Source: Pyxidicoccus parkwaysis (GTDB taxonomy: Bacteria > Myxococcota > Myxococcia > Myxococcales > Myxococcaceae). Taken from it: DNA of 64,000 nucleotides. Below are positions 59,273-64,000 of the stretch, piece after piece (the first letter of the stretch is position 1; every line of letters begins with the position of its first letter). The DNA lies in assembly GCF_017301735.1 (NCBI RefSeq), contig NZ_CP071090.1, positions 7,802,001 to 7,866,000 on the forward strand. The letters run 5' to 3'. The notes below the pieces were generated by a model. The model made no database searches. It saw only the letters and a list, made by a program, of their open reading frames with translations, and was not told the origin of the DNA. Both the position numbers and the translations under genes were made by a program.

Positions 59273-60025
59273 CTACGCCGACCGGGCCAGCGCCACCGCG
59301 TCAGGTCCCGCGGGGAAGCGGAGCGTCCCTGACGTGTCGTTCGCGGCCTGCCAGACTGCTTCAGCCACGTCGGACGGGCGCGTCACCGTGGCTGGCTGTC
59401 CGAGCGAGGCGAAGATGCGCTGCGCGAAGGGCGCATACGGTTCGGGGAACAGCCCTTCCATTCGGGAGCTGCCGTTGCTCGTGAAGCGGGTATCCGGGCA
59501 ATAGCCCGGCTCGACGAGCTTCACCTGCAGGTTGAAGGACTCGAGCTCGAACGCGAGCGACTCGGTGAACCCTTCAATGGCGACCTTGCTCGCGGTGTAC
59601 ACGGCCACCAGTGGCATCGGGGCCAGCGTCGCGCTGGAGGTCACGTTCACAATCACTCCCGACTTGCGCGCACGAAGCCGTGGCAGCACCGCCTGCGTCA
59701 TCGCCATCACACCGAAGACGTTGGTCTCGAACACCTCTCGCACCGTGGTCATCGGCGTGGCCTCGAAGGCCCCCATGAGCCCGAGGCCCGCGTTGTTGAC
59801 GAGCACATCGATGGGCCCGCTCGCCTCCAGCGCGGCGGCGATGCTCTCGGGCTTCGTCACGTCCAGCGACACCAGGCGCAGCCGGTCCGAACGCGGCAGG
59901 ACATCCTCACGCGGCGTTCGCATGGTTGCGACCACGTTCCAGCCCTGGGCATGAAAGTGGCGTGCGGTCTCGAGCCCGTAGCCAGAGGAGCACCCCGTGA
60001 TGAGCACCGTCTTCATTGCCTTCAT
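59273..60025 (-). CDS. Short-chain dehydrogenase/reductase
   Basis: A 250-aa classical SDR from ATG 60025. Cofactor motif TGCSSGYG, NNAG (VLVNNAGLG), catalytic Ser (NVTSSA), Tyr-x3-Lys (YTASK). Residues after the second strand (TMRTPRED) suggest NADP. An AAGGAG element 7 nt upstream supports the start. Divergent from an AraC-type regulator, which is its probable controller. The frame up to 60160 adds no conserved sequence. Confidence 0.94.
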   Translation of the reverse strand: MKAMKTVLITGCSSGYGLETARHFHAQGWNVVATMRTPREDVLPRSDRLRLVSLDVTKPESIAAALEASGPIDVLVNNAGLGLMGAFEATPMTTVREVFETNVFGVMAMTQAVLPRLRARKSGVIVNVTSSATLAPMPLVAVYTASKVAIEGFTESLAFELESFNLQVKLVEPGYCPDTRFTSNGSSRMEGLFPEPYAPFAQRIFASLGQPATVTRPSDVAEAVWQAANDTSGTLRFPAGPDAVALARSA

Positions 60026-60038
60026 ATGCCGTCTCCTT

Positions 60039-60055
60039 GCCGCGATTCGCGCGGC
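60039..60055. promoter_or_regulatory. Inverted repeat upstream of the SDR gene
   Basis: Perfect 6-bp arms GCCGCG and CGCGGC with a 5-nt spacer, 14 nt upstream of the SDR start, in the 109-nt divergent region with the AraC gene. Possible operator. Confidence 0.35.
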
Positions 60056-60134
60056 GTCGATGTTCTGAAGGTACAGTCGGCATCGAGGACGCTCCACCAT
60101 GGGGAGTCCATGTTTCTTCAGTAGGAGTCCAGCC

Positions 60135-61052
60135 ATGACGGACCCTCTCTCGGAAATCATCGCCCTGCTTCAGCCACGAGCCGTCTTCTCGAAAGGCATC
60201 AGCGGAGCGGGCTCCTGGGGTGTGCGTTACTCGGACTTCGGCCAGCCGAGCTTCTGTGCCGTGCTCGAAGGACGCTGCCGTCTGGCCGTCGACGGTCAGC
60301 CGCCCCTCACGCTCGAGGCGGGCGATTTCGTCCTTCTGCCGGCAACGCCGGGCTTCACCATCTCGGGCTTCGAGCCGGTGACGCCGGAGCGCGTCGACCC
60401 CAAGGTGGCCCCCGCCCCCAAAGGCGAAGTGCGCCACGGCAGGCGTGGCGGCCGCCCGGATGTACGCCTGCTCGGCGGCTACTTCGTCTTCGACTCGCCT
60501 GACGCGGACCTGATGGTGTCGTTGCTCCCAGCCCAGGTACACGTCCGCGGAGTGGAGCGGCTCTCCACGCTGGTACGTCTCGTCGGCGACGAAACGAGCG
60601 AACAGCGCTCGGGCCGCGACCTCGTGCTGACGCGTCTTGTGGAGCTGCTGCTCATCGAGGCGCTGCGGTCGACGTCGGGCGACGAAACGCCGCCGGGGCT
60701 TCTGCGAGGACTCGCGGATGCGCGGCTCGCACCCGCGATACGGCAGATGCACCGCCACATCACGCGTCCATGGACCGTGGCGCAGCTCGCGAAGAGCGCG
60801 GCGCTCTCACGCTCTGCGTTCTTCCAGCGCTTCACGCGCACCGTGGGCCTGCCGCCGATGGAGTACCTGCTGGACTGGCGGATGGCCGTCGCAAGGGGAC
60901 TGCTTCGCAGCCAGGAGCTCTCCATCACCGAAGTGGCCGAGCGCGTTGGCTACAGCTCGGCAAGCACCTTCACCATGGCGTTCAGCAGGCGCGTGGGCCA
61001 GCCACCCGGGCGCTTTGCGCGTGCGAGCTGGAACGGTCCTCCTCGCCGCTGA
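60135..61052 (+). CDS. AraC-family transcriptional regulator with cupin sensor
   Basis: A 305-aa regulator from ATG 60135 (AGGAG 8 nt upstream). The N-terminal AraC-binding-like cupin (SFCAVLEGRCRLAVDGQPPLTLEAGDFVLLPA) is followed by the AraC DNA-binding domain (WTVAQLAKSAALSRSAFFQRFTRTVGLPPMEYLLDWRMAVARGLL, then ITEVAERVGYSSASTFTMAFSRRVGQPPGRF). Similar cupin-type regulators often control a divergent SDR, as here. Confidence 0.94.
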   Translation: MTDPLSEIIALLQPRAVFSKGISGAGSWGVRYSDFGQPSFCAVLEGRCRLAVDGQPPLTLEAGDFVLLPATPGFTISGFEPVTPERVDPKVAPAPKGEVRHGRRGGRPDVRLLGGYFVFDSPDADLMVSLLPAQVHVRGVERLSTLVRLVGDETSEQRSGRDLVLTRLVELLLIEALRSTSGDETPPGLLRGLADARLAPAIRQMHRHITRPWTVAQLAKSAALSRSAFFQRFTRTVGLPPMEYLLDWRMAVARGLLRSQELSITEVAERVGYSSASTFTMAFSRRVGQPPGRFARASWNGPPRR

Positions 61053-61228
61053 AACAAATCGCAGCAGTCGGCGAGCCGAGCAGTCATGCCTGTGGCGGTG
61101 CACCTCCGCTGCCCATGCCCGCGGCGCATGGTTCGCATGCCCGAGCATCTCGATTCGAGGGGCAACTCCACTCGTGAATCAGGCTTGCTCGCCGCGTGTG
61201 CCGTTCTCGGCGGCCGTATCGATTCCGG

Positions 61229-62395
61229 TCAGGGTGACGTGCTCTGCCGCAACGGTGCGGATGCCGTCGGTGCGGAGCCACCGGTAAACAGGTCGATCAA
61301 CCCTTGCGGCGCGTTGTCATCGGCGAAGCAGAGTGCGTGAATCCTCGCGGCCTCAGCGGAGGCGTTCACGTTCCGGACGAACATGGCCTCCTCGTACTCG
61401 GCGAGCGCGGCTTCGAGGTCGCCTCGGTGCGCGGCGATGGCCTTGCCGAGCTCCGCGCCGTCGTACATCGCGAGGTTGGCTCCCTCTCCGTCGGGCGGAT
61501 TCAGATGCGCGGCGTCGCCGAGAAGCGTCACACCGGGCACGTGCTCCCATCGATGTCCGGGCGGGAGCGCATGAATCTTTCGGAGGACGGGGGCTGTCTC
61601 ACCATCGGTAATCAGCGCGGTGAGCTCTGGTGCCCAGCCGTCGAACTCCGCCACGACTCGAGCCTTCGCCGCCTCCGGGTCGGCGAAGTCGATGCCCGCA
61701 ATCCACTCCTGCGGCCGGGTGAGCGCGACGTAGGTGTGCAGGACGCCGTGGGGCTCGCGGTGGGCGACAATCGCCTTGCCGGGCGCGAGGGCGTAGAGGG
61801 CCCCGCCTCCGACGGCCTTCGCGCTGGCCGGGTGGCGCGCGTCGACGTCGAGCAGGTAGGTCTCGACGAATGATGTGCCGACGTACTCGGGCTTCGCGTC
61901 GGACAGCAGTGGACGGACTCTCGACCAGGCGCCGTCCGCACCGACCACGAGGCGCGTCGTCACCGTCGACCCGTCCGCGAACGTCAGCGCGTGCTGGCCA
62001 TCACCGAGCGGGCGGATGGCGGTGAGCTTGCGTCCCCAGTGGACGGTGCCGTCGGGCAGCGAGTCGAGCAGGATGCGCCGCAATTCGCCGCGATGCACCT
62101 CGGGGCGACGGCCGCTGCCGTCGTCGGGCTCGTCCAGCAGGACGGTGCCGCGCGGGTCGACCACCCGCGAGGCCTCGCCGCCTTCATGGATGATGCGGCG
62201 GAATTCGTCGAACAGTCCGGCCGCCTTCAGCGCGAGCTGCCCGTTGTAGTCATGGATGTCGAGCATGCCGCCCTGCGTGCGCGCCTCCGCGGACGCATCG
62301 GCCTCGTAGACGGTGGCGGCAATGCCGTGGACGTGCAGCACGCGAGCGAGCGTCAGCCCGCCGAGGCCGGCGCCAATGATGGCAATGGGAGTCAT
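61229..62395 (-). CDS. TetX-like FAD-dependent monooxygenase
   Basis: A 388-aa flavoprotein from ATG 62395 (AAAGGAA upstream). FAD fold IGAGLGGLTLARVL, EADASAEARTQGG then MLDIH, HRGELRRILLDSLPDGTVHWG, and the third FAD motif GDAAHLNPPDGEGANLAM. The spacing of EAR, GG, LDxH and the NRxxLR-like block resembles TetX tetracycline-inactivating enzymes. Many homologues act on other aromatics, so resistance is not shown. A TetR gene is divergent and two operators lie between, which fits a substrate-inducible detoxification switch. Confidence 0.9.
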   Translation of the reverse strand: MTPIAIIGAGLGGLTLARVLHVHGIAATVYEADASAEARTQGGMLDIHDYNGQLALKAAGLFDEFRRIIHEGGEASRVVDPRGTVLLDEPDDGSGRRPEVHRGELRRILLDSLPDGTVHWGRKLTAIRPLGDGQHALTFADGSTVTTRLVVGADGAWSRVRPLLSDAKPEYVGTSFVETYLLDVDARHPASAKAVGGGALYALAPGKAIVAHREPHGVLHTYVALTRPQEWIAGIDFADPEAAKARVVAEFDGWAPELTALITDGETAPVLRKIHALPPGHRWEHVPGVTLLGDAAHLNPPDGEGANLAMYDGAELGKAIAAHRGDLEAALAEYEEAMFVRNVNASAEAARIHALCFADDNAPQGLIDLFTGGSAPTASAPLRQSTSP

Positions 62396-62445
62396 CGAGG
62401 TTCCTTTCAAAGGAGCGGCTGCCTGGCGGTCCTGCTGCCGGCCTC

Positions 62446-62460
62446 TGGAACGCCGTTCCA
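62446..62460. promoter_or_regulatory. TetR-type palindromic operator 1
   Basis: TGGAACGCCGTTCCA, perfect 7-bp arms around a central C, 51 nt upstream of the monooxygenase start. Identical to operator 2. Confidence 0.85.
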
Positions 62461-62470
62461 TGAAACATAC

Positions 62471-62485
62471 TGGAACGCCGTTCCA
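62471..62485. promoter_or_regulatory. TetR-type palindromic operator 2
   Basis: Second exact copy of TGGAACGCCGTTCCA, 20 nt before the tetR start. Centres of the two sites are 25 bp apart. Confidence 0.85.
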
Positions 62486-62504
62486 GACCTGTCAAGATGG
62501 GGCC

Positions 62505-63176
62505 ATGGGAACGACAAAGCGCGGGTCGGAACGACGTGAGGATGCGCTCTCACGCGAGCGCATCGTCGACGCTGCAATCGAGTTGCTCGACGACGAGGGC
62601 GAGAACGGGTTGACCTTCCGCGCGCTGGCCACTCGGCTGGCGACTGGAGCCGGCGCGCTCTACTGGCACATCGCGAACAAGAGCGAGCTGCTCGTTGCCG
62701 CAACCGACACCGTCGTCGCCCGCGCGATGGCGGAAGTCCCCGCCGTCGCAAAGCCGCGCGAAGCAATTCGAGGGATTGCCGTCGGCGTGTTCGAGACAAT
62801 CGACGCGCATCCGTGGGTGGGCGCGCAGCTCTCTCTCGCTCCGTGGGAGACCCCGATGCTTCAGCTCCTCGAGCGTCTCGGGCGCCAGGTCCAGGCGATG
62901 GGGGTTCCAAGCCGCGCCTGGTTCACGTCGGCGTCCGCGCTGCTGAGCTACATCGTCGGCGGGAGCATCCAGAATGCCGCGAACGGCCGCCTGTTCGAGC
63001 CGTCCGTGGACCGCGCTGACTTTCTCGATTCGATGTCAGCCCGGTGGAAGGAGCTCGACGCCAACGAGTATCCGTTCACGCGGAAGGTCGCGGCCCAACT
63101 GCCCAAGCACGACGACCTCGCCGAGTTCCTCGCCGGCATCGACCTCATCCTGACGGGTATCGAGGCTTCTCTCTAA
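62505..63176 (+). CDS. TetR-family repressor
   Basis: A 223-aa TetR regulator. N-terminal HTH (RERIVDAAIELLDDEGENGLTFRALATRLATGAGALYWHIANKSELLVAA) is standard, with the YWHxxNK recognition-helix end seen in TetR itself. The helical C-terminal domain probably binds the inducer. ATG 62505. Divergent from the monooxygenase and expected to bind both 15-bp palindromes, repressing both genes. Confidence 0.95.
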   Translation: MGTTKRGSERREDALSRERIVDAAIELLDDEGENGLTFRALATRLATGAGALYWHIANKSELLVAATDTVVARAMAEVPAVAKPREAIRGIAVGVFETIDAHPWVGAQLSLAPWETPMLQLLERLGRQVQAMGVPSRAWFTSASALLSYIVGGSIQNAANGRLFEPSVDRADFLDSMSARWKELDANEYPFTRKVAAQLPKHDDLAEFLAGIDLILTGIEASL

Positions 63177-63181
63177 TCGCC

Positions 63182-63835
63182 TCACCCGGCCGATGGCTTG
63201 GCGGTGTTGACCGCCAATTGAGCGTCGAAGGCTCGCTTGTAGGCGGGCCGCGCTTCGCCGCGGGCGACATAAGCGGCCAGGTTCGGGTATTCGTCCAGAA
63301 TGCCCGATGCTCTCAACCTGAGCAGCACCGACACCATCATCAAGTCGCCAGCGCTGAACGCACCATCGAGCCAGTCGGCCTCGCCCAGGCGAACGGAAAG
63401 CGGGCCGAGCCGAGCGCGAACGCGGTCCTCGACCAGCGGCAGGCGCTCCGCATACCAGGGCTTGTCGCGCTCCAGGATCTTGGCGTTGACGAGCTCGAGA
63501 ATCGGCGGCTCTACCGAGTTGAGCGCGGCAAACATCCAGGTGATTGCGCGCGCCCGGGCATTGGCATTGTCCGGCAGCAAGCCCCCATGTCGCTCGGCGA
63601 TGTGAAACACAATCGCCCCTGTCTCGAACAGCGCGAGCTCGCCTTCCTCATAGGTCGGAATCTGACCGAAAGGATGAAGCGCCAGATGCGCGGGCTCCTT
63701 CATCGCGCGAAACGAAACCAGGCGAACCTGGTAGGGCTTGCCCACTTCCTCGAGCGCCCAGCGAACGCGAGTATCACGCGCCAGTCCCTTGCCGCCGTCG
63801 GGTGAGCGTTCAAAGGCGGTGATGGTGATGGTCAT
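63182..63835 (-). CDS. Glutathione S-transferase family protein
   Basis: A 217-aa GST. N-terminal thioredoxin-like half (RWALEEVGKPYQVRLV; HPFGQIPTYEEGELALFETGAIVFHI with the cis-Pro and ESxAI-like site) and an all-helical C-terminal half. Lies 5 nt from the convergent tetR stop. Catalytic Tyr/Ser is not clear; may conjugate electrophiles. Completes the detoxification group. Confidence 0.92.
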   Translation of the reverse strand: MTITITAFERSPDGGKGLARDTRVRWALEEVGKPYQVRLVSFRAMKEPAHLALHPFGQIPTYEEGELALFETGAIVFHIAERHGGLLPDNANARARAITWMFAALNSVEPPILELVNAKILERDKPWYAERLPLVEDRVRARLGPLSVRLGEADWLDGAFSAGDLMMVSVLLRLRASGILDEYPNLAAYVARGEARPAYKRAFDAQLAVNTAKPSAG

Positions 63836-64000
63836 CGAGAGGCTCCTCCTCGGCGAACATCATCGGCTGCGGAGGCAGACCTTGCAATCATGGCCGAGCG
63901 CCACGCCTCCAGCCCTTCTGCATCACCCTGCTGAAGGTGGAATTGTGCGGTGAGACCGCCTCGGCGCGCCCGGCCTGACGCAGCGTGCAACTGAGTTGCA

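Overview
The window is high-GC deltaproteobacterial (Myxococcota) DNA, almost certainly from a Myxococcaceae species such as Myxococcus, Pyxidicoccus or Corallococcus. The strongest marker is an intact mglB-mglA pair (19832-20910), which encodes the polarity switch of gliding motility. MglA carries the diagnostic R53, T78 and Q82 residues. Downstream lie homologues of the small polysaccharide-export protein WzaB and its beta-barrel partner WzpB. The long proline-rich, TPR-rich and lipoprotein-rich reading frames, with strong third-position GC bias, also fit this group.

Layout. 1-4.0 kb: 3' part of a very large GYF/TPR membrane protein that starts outside the window. 4.2-6.7 kb: a translation cluster with serS, four tRNA-Ser genes covering all six serine codons, tRNA-Arg(ACG) next to tadA (the enzyme that edits it), and the SRP RNA gene. 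6.8-9.9 kb: a GT22-like mannosyltransferase divergent from an FAD oxidoreductase. 9.9-14 kb: dnaX-ybaB-recR, with dnaX split over two frames. 14-19.5 kb (minus): a coupled envelope operon of kinase, FecR lipoprotein and barrel/CarboxypepD_reg protein. 19.8-34.2 kb: mglBA, then a run of exported TPR proteins, a TPR lipoprotein, a small secreted protein and an FHA-like/TM/AgmX-PglI protein. This set recalls the GltD-E-F-G and Nfs core modules. It continues through a cNMP-binding protein into the polysaccharide exporter. 34.2-40.5 kb (minus): inositol monophosphatase, TlpA-like lipoprotein, mpl, serine beta-lactamase-like enzyme, LD-carboxypeptidase and an RsmB-like methyltransferase, with a muropeptide-recycling core. 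40.6 kb: tRNA-Asn.

41.7-64 kb is accessory in character. It holds an IS3-family element with a classical -1 frameshift window, an AsmA-like protein, an RsbRD-GAF histidine kinase, a decayed stretch with an IS630-like remnant and a truncated beta-propeller gene, an Ig-like/YWTD lipoprotein, a FixL/FixJ-like two-component pair and a metzincin-like lipoprotein. It ends with three consecutive divergent regulator/oxidoreductase pairs (LysR-AKR, AraC-SDR, TetR-flavin monooxygenase) and a GST. The TetR pair has two identical 15-bp palindromic operators.

The best candidate for an under-described system is the mglBA-linked envelope operon at 21.0-31.0 kb. It looks like a third Glt/Nfs-type trans-envelope machine, physically tied to the motility switch and to polysaccharide export. 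The split dnaX and the serS/tRNA/tadA cluster are also worth checking. Functional calls come from motif recognition by eye; no database search was run.
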